Shown: piece after piece, positions 8,444 to 16,323 of the stretch
How the letters are laid out: each line of letters opens with the position of its first letter
Numbering within the stretch: the first letter of the stretch is position 1
Origin: Myroides odoratimimus
GTDB taxonomy: Bacteria; Bacteroidota; Bacteroidia; Flavobacteriales; Flavobacteriaceae
NCBI RefSeq assembly: GCF_030326305.1
Contig: NZ_JACAKB010000025.1
Location: 1-44,846 of the forward strand
Length of the DNA: 44,846 nt
Reading direction: 5' to 3'
The notes under the pieces: generated by a model
What the model saw: only the letters and a program-made list of their open reading frames with translations
Told to the model about the DNA's origin: nothing
Databases searched by the model: none
Made by a program: the position numbers and the translations under genes

Positions 8444-10480
8444 ATGAAATTAAATACAATGGCCTGTATCGTATTGGCTTCCGCTATGTTATTATCATGT
8501 GGAGACAAGAAAGAGGCAGAAAAAGGAGCAAGCGAAGTGACTACAACAGAAAAGTTTGATTACAGTGTGGATCAGTTTGGAGATATCGAAGTATTGAGAT
8601 ATCAAGTACCTGGATGGGACGATCTAACATTAAAAGAAAAAGAATTAGTTTATTATCTAAGTCAGGCAGGGTATGCTGGACGCGATATCATCTGGGATCA
8701 GAACTATAAACACAATTTGACTATTCGTAAAGCATTAGAGAATATTTACGAAAACTATAAAGGAGACAAAGAATCAGCAGATTGGAAAGAGTTTGTGACT
8801 TATGTAAAGAGAGTATGGTTCTCTAATGGTATTCACCACCATTATTCTAACGAAAAGATAAAACCTGGATTCTCTCAAGCTTACTTCTCTATTTTATTAA
8901 AAGAGACTAATACTACATTAGATCAGAACGTAGCGAATATTTTATTTAATAATGTAGATAGTAAAAAAGTAAATCTTGATCTAGCGAAAGGTCTTGTAAA
9001 AGGATCTGCAGTTAACTTCTATGGAGAAGGGATTACAGAAGATGAGGTAGAGGCATTCTATAATGCGATGAAGAGTCCAGACCCACACCGTCCATTATCT
9101 ACAGGACTAAACTCTAAGGTAGTAAAAGAGAATGGTAAGTTAGTAGAGAAAGTATGGAAGAGTGGTGGAATGTATGGAGCAGCTATTGATCAAATCATTT
9201 TTTGGTTAGAAAAAGCTGTTACAGTTGCTGAGAACCAAGAGCAAGCAGATGCACTTAAGTTATTAATCAAATATTACCAAACAGGAGATCTTCAACTTTG
9301 GGATGATTATAACGTTGCATGGGTCAAAGCTACTAAAGGGAATATTGATTACAACAATGGATTTATCGAAGTATATGCAGACCCATTAGGACATAAAGGA
9401 TCTTACGAAAGCGTTGTTCAAATCAACGACTTTGATATGTCTAAGAAAATGGCTGTTCTTTCTAAAGAAGCTCAGTGGTTTGAGGATAACTCTCCATTAA
9501 TGGCAGAACATAAAAAGAAAAATGTAACAGGAGTATCGTATAAGACAGTGATCGTAGCGTCTGAGTCTGGTGATGCATCGCCAAGTACACCTATCGGAGT
9601 GAACTTACCTAATGCGGACTGGATTAGAGCAGAACACGGTTCTAAGTCTATCTCTTTAGGTAATATTATCGATGCATATAATCATGCAGGTGGATCAGAT
9701 AAATTAAAAGAGTTTGTTCACGATGAAGAAGAATTACAATTAGAGGAGAAGTACGGTGAGTTAGCAGACAAGCTACACACAGCTCTTCACGAGGTAATCG
9801 GACATGCATCTGGACAAATCAACAAAGGAGTAGGACAACCAAAAGAAACATTGAAGAGTTATGCTTCTACATTAGAAGAAGGACGTGCTGACTTAGTGGG
9901 GTTATTCTATTTATACAATCCTAAGTTGCAAGAGTTAGGATTAGTTGACGATTGGAAGTCAGTTGGTAAAGCAGCTTATGATGGATATATCCGTAACGGA
10001 TTAATGACGCAGTTAGTACGCTTAGAGCCAGGTGCTGATATCGAAGAAGCTCACATGCGTAACCGTCAATGGGTGAGTGCTTGGGTATTCGAAAAAGGGA
10101 AGAAAGACAATGTAATTGAGAAAGTAGTGCGCGATGGTAAGACATATTATAATATTACTGATTATGATAAGTTACACGATCTATTCGGACAGCTTTTAAA
10201 AGAGACTCAACGTATCAAATCTGAAGGTGATTATAAAGCAGGACAAGAGTTAGTAGAGACTTATGGTGTGAAAGTAGATCAGGCTATCCACAAAGAAGTT
10301 TTAGAACGTAATGCTAAGTTTAACTCTGCTCCATATAGAGGATTTGTAAACCCATACATTGTACCAGTAAAGAATGATAAAGGAGAGGTGACTGATTATG
10401 TAATCGAACAACCTAAATCATTTGAAGAACAAATGTTGCGTTATGCTAAAGAATATGGTTTCTTACCACTTGTAAACTAA
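8444..10480 (+). CDS. Dipeptidyl peptidase III (peptidase family M49), lipoprotein
   Basis: A zinc exopeptidase that removes dipeptides from the N-terminus of small peptides. The M49 signature HEVIGH gives zinc ligands H449 and H454 and catalytic E450; the second motif EEGRAD at 478-483 supplies the third ligand. The 678-aa length matches DPP III. The first 20 residues form a lipoprotein signal with lipobox LLSC, so the enzyme is probably anchored in the cell envelope, unlike the cytosolic eukaryotic forms. The frame is open back to 8375, but ATG 8444 gives the clean signal peptide and sits just after a -7 box. It is a single-gene unit with a strong terminator; the expected role is to finish peptide digestion in the periplasm. 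Confidence 0.95.
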   Translation: MKLNTMACIVLASAMLLSCGDKKEAEKGASEVTTTEKFDYSVDQFGDIEVLRYQVPGWDDLTLKEKELVYYLSQAGYAGRDIIWDQNYKHNLTIRKALENIYENYKGDKESADWKEFVTYVKRVWFSNGIHHHYSNEKIKPGFSQAYFSILLKETNTTLDQNVANILFNNVDSKKVNLDLAKGLVKGSAVNFYGEGITEDEVEAFYNAMKSPDPHRPLSTGLNSKVVKENGKLVEKVWKSGGMYGAAIDQIIFWLEKAVTVAENQEQADALKLLIKYYQTGDLQLWDDYNVAWVKATKGNIDYNNGFIEVYADPLGHKGSYESVVQINDFDMSKKMAVLSKEAQWFEDNSPLMAEHKKKNVTGVSYKTVIVASESGDASPSTPIGVNLPNADWIRAEHGSKSISLGNIIDAYNHAGGSDKLKEFVHDEEELQLEEKYGELADKLHTALHEVIGHASGQINKGVGQPKETLKSYASTLEEGRADLVGLFYLYNPKLQELGLVDDWKSVGKAAYDGYIRNGLMTQLVRLEPGADIEEAHMRNRQWVSAWVFEKGKKDNVIEKVVRDGKTYYNITDYDKLHDLFGQLLKETQRIKSEGDYKAGQELVETYGVKVDQAIHKEVLERNAKFNSAPYRGFVNPYIVPVKNDKGEVTDYVIEQPKSFEEQMLRYAKEYGFLPLVN

Positions 10481-10500
10481 TTACAAGAAGATTATACAAG

Positions 10501-10531
10501 AAAGTCGGTTTATTATAAACCGACTTTTTTT
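10501..10531 (+). terminator. Terminator of dipeptidyl peptidase III
   Basis: A 12-bp perfect stem AAAGTCGGTTTA / TAAACCGACTTT with a 3-base loop and T-tract, 20 bases past the stop. Confidence 0.94.
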
Positions 10532-10595
10532 GTGATATAGTATTGGCTATGATTTATGGATAATAACCACAAGTTCATTGTTTGGTCATACTCTA

Positions 10596-10832
10596 TTAGT
10601 TGCCATGTAAGAAGTCAAGACTTCCTGATGTATTTATACAGCTGCTATACTCTTCGTCGTCTTCAGCAGGTGATATTTCGATAGCTTCTAATGGAAAAAC
10701 TTGAGAATCAAAACCGTTGATCATTGTCCACCAAGTTACTTCTGCTTTGTTGTCAAATAAATGAGTAATAGTCATATTTATACTACCACTTTTAAGATTT
10801 ACGATGTTCCCTACTTCAAATTTTGTGTTCAT
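10596..10832 (-). CDS. Small DUF2158 (YodC-like) protein
   Basis: A 78-aa protein. Residues 4-55 match the DUF2158 pattern: a FEVGNIVNLKSGSINMTI opening followed by a Trp-rich turn (VTWW) and a short C-terminal strand (SQVFPLEAIE). The fold is a small SH3-like beta barrel of unknown function. The last 20 residues are acidic and look disordered. The start ATG is followed directly by the domain. It stands alone between convergent and co-directional neighbours. About 170 bases upstream lie free of genes and hold a degenerate 11-bp-periodic stretch described separately. Confidence 0.75.
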   Translation of the reverse strand: MNTKFEVGNIVNLKSGSINMTITHLFDNKAEVTWWTMINGFDSQVFPLEAIEISPAEDDEEYSSCINTSGSLDFLHGN

Positions 10833-10930
10833 AATTGATTGATTTTGTATTATTTGACTAAATTAATATGTTCAGTTTTATTTTAATTATAGTAATCAAA
10901 TAATTAGAAAACCTTTACAATTTCTTAATC

Positions 10931-10998
10931 TTATGGTCGCAGTTTTAGTGACTTCAGACGTAGAGTGTTAAGTGAGTTAGTACTTATTGTTAAGTAAA
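10931..10998. repeat. Degenerate 11-bp-periodic intergenic stretch
   Basis: This gap of about 170 bases between two minus-strand genes contains TATGGTCGCA, sharing nine bases with the first unit of the array at 16031, and two GTTAAGT copies spaced exactly 22 bases (10967 and 10989). It may be a decayed relative of the 11-bp arrays elsewhere in the window, but the signal is weak. Confidence 0.25.
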
Positions 10999-11003
10999 GA
11001 GTC

Positions 11004-11321
11004 TTATTTTCTAGTGATAATAATATCTCCCATGCACATCTCTATAGGACGATTATGAGGTGTATATTCTACCCAATTTACAGGATCACTACTTTCACAG
11101 TCTATCATCAGGTGATAATAAGACATACCATGAGTAGTATTAGGTAGAGCGTGTACATCATAGCGATTAACCGTGTCTAACTGATGATCTTCTACCATCG
11201 TTAGCCAAGAGATAGCTTTGTCTAATTGGGCTATTAGGTATTGATTGGTAGTATCACCTTGTTTTAGTTCTACGATTATATCTTGTTTCCGTTTTTGTAG
11301 TAGAGAGATAATATCTTTCAT
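11004..11321 (-). CDS. Hypothetical protein, 105 aa
   Basis: I do not recognise a family. The protein is soluble with a helical, lysine-rich first half (about residues 1-45, ISLLQKRKQDIIVELKQG) and a second half rich in His, Tyr and Trp ending in a short strand (MGDIIITRK). It has no signal peptide or membrane segment. It ends 17 bases after the AraC gene stop on the same strand in reverse order, meaning it is transcribed after the AraC regulator and probably shares its mRNA. That position suggests a link to the AraC/exporter locus but proves nothing. Confidence 0.6.
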   Translation of the reverse strand: MKDIISLLQKRKQDIIVELKQGDTTNQYLIAQLDKAISWLTMVEDHQLDTVNRYDVHALPNTTHGMSYYHLMIDCESSDPVNWVEYTPHNRPIEMCMGDIIITRK

Positions 11322-11338
11322 AAATGATAGGATATAGG

Positions 11339-12121
11339 TTATAGTGTGAATGTATGTTGTATAAACTCAGTTGGGCGTTGTCCCATCAGTTTAGTGAATA
11401 CATTACTGTAAGACTGAGCACTGTTATATCCTACGAGTAACGCTATCTCATTGATGGTATACTGTCCTTCACTCAACAGCTCTATTGATTTGATGATACG
11501 TACCATCTGTATATACTTAGCGATACTGATACCCGTTTCTTTTTTGAATTGTCGTTCTAAAGTACGAATACTCATAAAGCACAGTTGAGCTAACTCATCT
11601 ATAGTGATAGTTGATGGATAATGTTTGTGAATATAAGCTGTAGCATCAAGTAATACTTTAGTACGTGGGACAGGGGTAATAAGAGGTACCGCATTCTGTA
11701 CAAAAGAAGGCAGTTCTAATAAGATTGCTCTTAAGAAAGTCTGTTCACTTTCTTCATACTTCATATTCATAGACCACTTCTCAGTGTACATAATCATTTC
11801 TCTAAGTACACTAGGTATAGAGAACAGGTATAACTCATTATAAAACGGAGGTAAACCATCCACATCGAAGTATAGTGTACGCAGAGAGACATGCTCAGAC
11901 GCATGCGTAGTTTTATGAGGGACATTAGATGGGATATAGGCTACGTGATTTTGAGGTAATAAGAATTGACAAGATTCTACGTGTAAGTATTGATATCCTG
12001 ATTCTACATAAACGAGTTGGGCTTTCTTGTGATGGTGAAATTCATTGTTGTGTTTCCAATATTCAGCATGCCAAGAAAAACCTTTCTTTCCAACTTGATC
12101 AACTAATTGTGGCTTACTCAT
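11339..12121 (-). CDS. AraC-family transcriptional regulator
   Basis: A 260-aa regulator with an N-terminal cupin-type sensing domain (about residues 15-100; HHHKKAQLVYVESGYQYLHV and AYIPSNVPHKT are the beta-strand and His-rich ligand segments) and two helix-turn-helix motifs at the C-terminus (about 165-258: TIDELAQLCFMSIRTLERQFKKETG and YTINEIALLVGYNSAQSYSNVFTKLMGQRPTEF). It is divergent from the CynX/NimT-type exporter with only 100 bases between the two starts, the classic layout for local control, so it probably senses a compound exported or imported by that protein. The 105-aa unknown gene follows it closely. Confidence 0.92.
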   Translation of the reverse strand: MSKPQLVDQVGKKGFSWHAEYWKHNNEFHHHKKAQLVYVESGYQYLHVESCQFLLPQNHVAYIPSNVPHKTTHASEHVSLRTLYFDVDGLPPFYNELYLFSIPSVLREMIMYTEKWSMNMKYEESEQTFLRAILLELPSFVQNAVPLITPVPRTKVLLDATAYIHKHYPSTITIDELAQLCFMSIRTLERQFKKETGISIAKYIQMVRIIKSIELLSEGQYTINEIALLVGYNSAQSYSNVFTKLMGQRPTEFIQHTFTL

Positions 12122-12172
12122 TGTTGTCGTTTTAGTTATGATTTATGGCGAATATAATCATTTATTAGCATT

Positions 12173-12180
12173 TAATTTTG
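12173..12180 (+). promoter_or_regulatory. -7 box (TAATTTTG) of the CynX/NimT-type transporter
   Basis: A perfect TAnnTTTG match 41 bases before the ATG, in the divergent AraC/transporter gap. No TTG lies at the right distance upstream, which would suit an activator-dependent promoter; activation by the AraC protein is an inference. Confidence 0.5.
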
Positions 12181-12221
12181 CATCTAGAAATAACAATGTG
12201 TAAATAATAAATTAAATAACA

Positions 12222-13418
12222 ATGGAAAATAAGATAGAAGAGATATCTAAAATGAAGAAATTACTGATGTTGTTAGGTATCATATTTATTGCTTCTAATC
12301 TAAGAGCTCCACTTACATCTGTAGGGCCTGTGATATCAGAGATAAGTAAATCACTGGCTCTGTCTAACACTACAGCAGGATTAGTAACGACGATACCCTT
12401 AATGGCATTCGGATTTTTATCTAGTATGGTGCCAAAGATCTCACGTAGATACGGTATGGAGCTAGTGTTATTAGGATCCTTGATTCTATTGAGTATAGGG
12501 TTAGTCATTAGACCTTATGGTAGTTTGGTCACTTTGTTTTTAGGAGCAGCTTTAGTGGGGATAGCGATTACAGTAGGTAACGTATTGATGCCAGCCTATA
12601 TCAAGAATAATTACCAGAAGAATGTAGGTACCATGATGGGAATATACTCAGTAGCTATGAACTTAACAGCAGCATTAGCAGCAGGGTTTAGTATTAGCTT
12701 GGGTAAATTCACAGAGATGGGATGGAAAGGTTCGATAGGAGTATGGTTAGTATTGAGTATTGCGACTATCTTGATTTGGCTTCCTCAAGTAAAAAAGAGA
12801 AAAGCAATCGAAGGAAGTAATAAAGGTTTCACAGAAGAGAAAAAAGTAAATATGTACTCGTCTAAGTTAGCTTGGGCAGTTACAGTATTTATGGGTGTAC
12901 AGTCTCTACTGTTCTACTGTTTAGCAGCATGGTTACCTAAAGTAGCTATTACATGGGGTATACCTAAAGAAGATGCAGGATGGTTATTGTCTTATATGCA
13001 GTTCGCACAGCTACCTATGACGTTTATTGGTGCTATCATAGCGAGTAAGTTATCTAATCAGAAACTACTAGCTATCGGTACAGGAGTATTGTTTGCTATT
13101 GGGATAGCAGGTTTATTGATCTTTAAGGTAAATATGATCGCGCTATGGTGTGTATTAATCGGTACAGCGAGCGGATTAGCCTTTAGTTTATCGATGCTAT
13201 TCTTCGTATTGCGTACAAGTAGCACTACCCAAGCAGCAGAATTATCAGGTATGGCACAGTCTATCGGATACCTAATTGCAGCATGTGGTCCACCAGTATT
13301 TGGAGCATTATTCGATGTGACACAGTCTTGGTCTATGTCTTTGATGTTTTTATTAGTGATGTCTATTACTTTGATTGTATCAGGAGGTATCGCAGGTAAG
13401 AACGACTGGGTGAAATAG
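12222..13418 (+). CDS. MFS transporter, CynX/NimT family
   Basis: A 398-aa inner-membrane protein with about 12 hydrophobic helices. The opening SNLRAPLTSVGPVISEISKSL is characteristic of the CynX/NimT branch (cyanate, 2-nitroimidazole and related small-molecule transporters), with the MFS loop 2-3 motif near residues 65-80. A charged central loop lies at about 190-210. The start at 12222 precedes a short charged segment (MENKIEEISK); a second Met at residue 11 could also serve. The gene is divergent from an AraC regulator, suggesting substrate-dependent induction. It converges on the DUF2905 gene with only 7 bases between their stop codons and no obvious terminator. Confidence 0.87.
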   Translation: MENKIEEISKMKKLLMLLGIIFIASNLRAPLTSVGPVISEISKSLALSNTTAGLVTTIPLMAFGFLSSMVPKISRRYGMELVLLGSLILLSIGLVIRPYGSLVTLFLGAALVGIAITVGNVLMPAYIKNNYQKNVGTMMGIYSVAMNLTAALAAGFSISLGKFTEMGWKGSIGVWLVLSIATILIWLPQVKKRKAIEGSNKGFTEEKKVNMYSSKLAWAVTVFMGVQSLLFYCLAAWLPKVAITWGIPKEDAGWLLSYMQFAQLPMTFIGAIIASKLSNQKLLAIGTGVLFAIGIAGLLIFKVNMIALWCVLIGTASGLAFSLSMLFFVLRTSSTTQAAELSGMAQSIGYLIAACGPPVFGALFDVTQSWSMSLMFLLVMSITLIVSGGIAGKNDWVK

Positions 13419-13425
13419 TTCTTTA

Positions 13426-13641
13426 TCAACTAAAGAATTTTCTGTATAACCATAGTAACCCAGTGCCTACTACAGATACGATAATCATAGAGGTAATCGG
13501 CATAAAGAATGAAAAACCCGGGCGCTGGATACGGATATCACCAGGCAATTTGCCAAACCAATCCAGATTAAACGAGGTGAACTGTATCAATAGACCTATG
13601 ATGACGATGATACAACCGATAAAGATGACTGTTTTTCCCAT
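13426..13641 (-). CDS. DUF2905 small membrane protein
   Basis: A 71-aa protein from the chosen start with two transmembrane helices: residues 2-20 (GKTVIFIGCIIVIIGLLIQ) and about 46-66. Between them is the family signature FGKLPGDIRIQRPGFSFFMPI. DUF2905 proteins are widespread and of unknown function. The frame is open 8 codons further up to 13665, but family members begin with MGK followed by the first helix, so the Met at 13641 is preferred. It faces the exporter gene tail to tail. Confidence 0.85.
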   Translation of the reverse strand: MGKTVIFIGCIIVIIGLLIQFTSFNLDWFGKLPGDIRIQRPGFSFFMPITSMIIVSVVGTGLLWLYRKFFS

Positions 13642-13729
13642 AAGAGTAAAGGTATAAAAATGCATGCACTTCCCTTTAGGAAACTATTTAATTATTGTTA
13701 AGGAGACAGGTATTAGGGTGTTTTAATAG

Positions 13730-13737
13730 TATCTTTG
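13730..13737 (+). promoter_or_regulatory. -7 box (TATCTTTG) of the DsbA/FrnE-type gene
   Basis: A perfect TAnnTTTG match 45 bases before the ATG. The 10-base context AGTATCTTTG also occurs before sbcD (16288-16297). No TTG lies at the standard distance. Confidence 0.5.
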
Positions 13738-13781
13738 AGTATAGAGTTATTTAGGTAGCTCCTCATTTAAAAAGATAAGAT

Positions 13782-14486
13782 ATGAAAGTAGAGATATGGT
13801 CGGACATTATGTGTCCGTTTTGTTACGTCGGAAAGAAGAATTTTGAGAATGCGTTGGTACAATTGCCTTTCGCAGATAAGATAGAAGTAGAGTGGAAGAG
13901 TTTTCAGCTAGATCCAGACTTACCAGTAGAAGGGTTAGATATGTCTACTAAGGAGTACCTAGCTAAACGCAAAGGTATGCCGGAGCAACAGATACAAGGA
14001 ATGCTAGAGAACTTAAAACAAGCAGGTAAAGCAGTAGGTATCGAATTTAATCAAGATCAATCTATTCCTGTGAATACGATTAGAGCTCATCGCTTTGTAC
14101 ACTTCGCACAGTTACAAGGAAAAGGGAATGAGGCTAAAGAAGTAGTGTTTAAAGCTCACTTTACAGATGGTAAAAATGTAGGTGATATAGCAGTATTAGT
14201 AGCACTAGCAGAGCAGATAGGATTAAATGCAGAAGAAGTAAAAGCGTTCTTAGCTACTGACGAACAGCTAGATGAGGTGACAGCGGATATTACAGAAGCA
14301 CGTGCTCTAGGAATATCAGGAGTGCCTTTCTTCGTATTAGATAGAAAATACGGTGTATCAGGAGCTCAACCTACAGAGTCTTTTGTAGAAGCACTGACAC
14401 AAGCATTCCAAGAAAGCCAACCTAAATTCGAAATGAAAGGGGGGAGTGATGCGGCAGCATGTGGCCCAGAAGGATGTGAGATATAA
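13782..14486 (+). CDS. DsbA-family oxidoreductase (FrnE-like)
   Basis: A 234-aa thioredoxin-fold protein of the FrnE/2-hydroxychromene-isomerase-like DSBA group. The redox motif CPFC is at residues 11-14 after a first beta strand (MKVEIWSDIMCPFCYVG), an all-helical insertion spans about 60-150, and the cis-proline motif ISGVPFFV is near residues 174-181. There is no signal peptide, so it acts in the cytoplasm, where such proteins are linked to thiol stress and polyketide-type isomerisation. The C-terminal tail ends in a second Cys pair (CGPEGCE), typical of this subfamily in Bacteroidetes. It is a single-gene unit with its own -7 box and a long terminator hairpin. Confidence 0.92.
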   Translation: MKVEIWSDIMCPFCYVGKKNFENALVQLPFADKIEVEWKSFQLDPDLPVEGLDMSTKEYLAKRKGMPEQQIQGMLENLKQAGKAVGIEFNQDQSIPVNTIRAHRFVHFAQLQGKGNEAKEVVFKAHFTDGKNVGDIAVLVALAEQIGLNAEEVKAFLATDEQLDEVTADITEARALGISGVPFFVLDRKYGVSGAQPTESFVEALTQAFQESQPKFEMKGGSDAAACGPEGCEI

Positions 14487-14512
14487 GTACCTATAGTTGA
14501 TTTATAAATAAG

Positions 14513-14549
14513 AACAGCCCATTTATACAGTGTATGAATGGGCTGTTTT
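14513..14549. terminator. Terminator between convergent genes
   Basis: The long stem AACAGCCCATTTATAC / GTATGAATGGGCTGTT has one G-T pair and a 3-base loop, then T on the plus strand. It separates the DsbA-like gene from the 155-aa gene that runs toward it. Confidence 0.92.
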
Positions 14550-14564
14550 GTATTCTGGTATTTC

Positions 14565-15032
14565 TTAACCAAAATCAAAATGCATGAGGTAATCGTATTT
14601 GTTCTTTGGTTGTTTGTTTATCTCTAACCCATCGAAGTATAGGTGCGTCATAGAATCTTTGTTTAATAACTGTTTATGTAGTTTGTACAAGAGCTCTAAT
14701 GCAGCGAAGTTTTCTTTATTATCAGTCTCTAAAGTAGTGTATATTGTACCAAATAGTAAGTCGTCGCCTTCTCCTAATTCTTCAGGTAGAGTGAACTGTT
14801 CAAGCTTGATGACCTTTTCGTTATCATATATACCTTCTTGAGAACACATCATAGTTCGATAGCTGATAATCACCTTAGGTTTATGTATAATGATCTCATT
14901 TGGATCCCAATTGTCAGAATTATTAAAATTAAAGAATTGCTTAGCGATGACTGCATTATTAAAGTCGTCTCGTTCTATAGGCATATCATCTAAGAAGTCC
15001 CATATCACATTATGAAATACTCTTTTCTCCAT
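14565..15032 (-). CDS. Hypothetical protein, 155 aa
   Basis: I do not recognise a family. It is a soluble, acidic protein without signal peptide or membrane helix. An N-terminal segment is rich in Asn/Asp and aromatic residues (VIWDFLDDMPIERDDF), a central beta-rich part lies at about 48-90, and a predicted helix at about 103-125 (ENFAALELLYKLHKQLLN) is followed by a strand with MTHLYFDGLEI. Coding is supported by length, a clean start, and codon use like its neighbours. It lies 100 bases downstream of the lipoprotein gene on the same strand, so the two could be co-transcribed. Confidence 0.6.
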   Translation of the reverse strand: MEKRVFHNVIWDFLDDMPIERDDFNNAVIAKQFFNFNNSDNWDPNEIIIHKPKVIISYRTMMCSQEGIYDNEKVIKLEQFTLPEELGEGDDLLFGTIYTTLETDNKENFAALELLYKLHKQLLNKDSMTHLYFDGLEINKQPKNKYDYLMHFDFG

Positions 15033-15132
15033 CTCTTTATTTTAAAGATAGTGAAATAGCCATCTCTATTAAATTGAAGAAGAATAATGTTTGAATAGTG
15101 TAAGGAATTTAGTCTACTCAAACAAGAACATT

Positions 15133-15894
15133 CTATTGAGGAAGTCTTCGATCCTTAGTAGGTGTATCATTGTATTGCATATAAGCCCATTCACCTCGGT
15201 ATAGATTGTTGAATACAAGATCTTTGTACTTATTGTTGATACTGAATAGTCTTACTTGTACACGAGAGGGAGTGTATACTTCTTGTTCTTCAGTAGAGAT
15301 ATGTTCTGCTATAAACGGAGGTTCTGTTATCTCGTGGTAGCGCACTACTAAGGCTAATACCCTATCTTCTTTTTGCCAAGTATAGACGATACAGTCATAC
15401 ACCATAAAAGCGATTTTCTCTACAGGTTCTCCTTCTTTAGAGATAATATAGTCACGGAGTTGTATAGCCTTGTTTTCGTCACCTTTTAGGTCAGAGCAGG
15501 CTACTCCGATTAGGTCTTTATTTAGACTCTGTAGCATATCCACCTTATCGAAGTAATAATCCCCATACTTTGCCACGCTGTCAGACTCTACCCACATCCT
15601 CATACTATATTCTTTGCCGATTATATCTCTAATAGAATCATTATATCTCTTAGGAGCTACTTTATAGTATGTGATCTCTATAGGTTTGAGTTCTTTAACT
15701 ACTGTCATCACACTAGCATCTGCATCAGCTGTGATACTTCCATCGTTATTGCCATTAAAAGCATAAAAGTCTTCTACTGGGAAGTTATAATCAAATGTCT
15801 CAATATCCATCTTAAGGTCTCCAAATTTCTTAGGCTCTTGACAAGAGATTAGCACTATAGGGACTGTGAAGTATAGTAAGATTCTTTTCATCAT
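15133..15894 (-). CDS. Predicted lipoprotein of unknown function
   Basis: A 253-aa protein that begins with a lipoprotein signal peptide: MMKRILLYFTVPIVLISC, lipobox LISC with the modified Cys at residue 18. The mature part is mixed alpha/beta and acidic, with several aromatic-rich strands (KAIQLRDYI, EKIAFMVYDCIVYTW, VLALVVRYHEI). No known domain is evident to me. It is expected in the periplasm, tethered to a membrane. It is the first gene of a possible two-gene minus-strand unit with the 155-aa unknown. Confidence 0.7.
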   Translation of the reverse strand: MMKRILLYFTVPIVLISCQEPKKFGDLKMDIETFDYNFPVEDFYAFNGNNDGSITADADASVMTVVKELKPIEITYYKVAPKRYNDSIRDIIGKEYSMRMWVESDSVAKYGDYYFDKVDMLQSLNKDLIGVACSDLKGDENKAIQLRDYIISKEGEPVEKIAFMVYDCIVYTWQKEDRVLALVVRYHEITEPPFIAEHISTEEQEVYTPSRVQVRLFSINNKYKDLVFNNLYRGEWAYMQYNDTPTKDRRLPQ

Positions 15895-16030
15895 AGTGTT
15901 TTAAGTAAAGTTGTTAGATAAGCGAATAGGTATTAGAATCAATATTAAATTGAAAACGAATTGTTTAATTTAAAATTGTGTGTGAGTATGAATGTCTTTT
16001 TACTGTAATTGTTATGTTTTTTTGATGCCA

Positions 16031-16133
16031 ATGGTCGCATAATGGTCACATAGTTATCGCATAGTTATCGCATACTTTTAGCCCTTTTTTATGCGACTGT
16101 TATACGACCACTATCCTATAATTATCCTATGAA
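16031..16133. repeat. Array of 11-bp units in two opposed blocks
   Basis: In the 429-base gap before sbcD, four head-to-tail 11-mers run from 16031 to 16074: ATGGTCGCATA, ATGGTCACATA, GTTATCGCATA, GTTATCGCATA. After a 15-base spacer, four more in inverted orientation run from 16090 to 16133: TATGCGACTGT, TATACGACCAC, TATCCTATAAT, TATCCTATGAA. The period equals about one helical turn. A 13-base piece, ATAATTATCCTAT (16118-16130), recurs inverted at 16185-16197. The rest of the gap is AT-rich with only the sbcD -7 box. Function is unknown; a phased protein-binding site is my inference. Confidence 0.75.
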
Positions 16134-16289
16134 TAGAATGTACACTTTATTAGTAGACTCAGTAATTATCGATTGTTAATGGATATAGGATAATTATTGT
16201 CTATTTGATTAGAATCTCTATAATGCTTTTGGCTAAAAAAAAGGAGTAAGCTAATCTTAAAAATGGCTTATAAACCTTGATATAGTTAG

Positions 16290-16297
16290 TATCTTTG
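16290..16297 (+). promoter_or_regulatory. -7 box (TATCTTTG) of the sbcDC operon
   Basis: A perfect TAnnTTTG match 26 bases before the sbcD ATG. A TTG occurs at 16277 but with only a 10-base spacer, so the -33 element is missing or weak. Confidence 0.5.
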
Positions 16298-16323
16298 AGG
16301 CACTAGAAAACAAAGAAAGATAC

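Noticed and set aside
16031-16133. CRISPR array
   Set aside because: The units are 11 bases with no spacers and no cas genes are present, so this is a tandem array of another kind.
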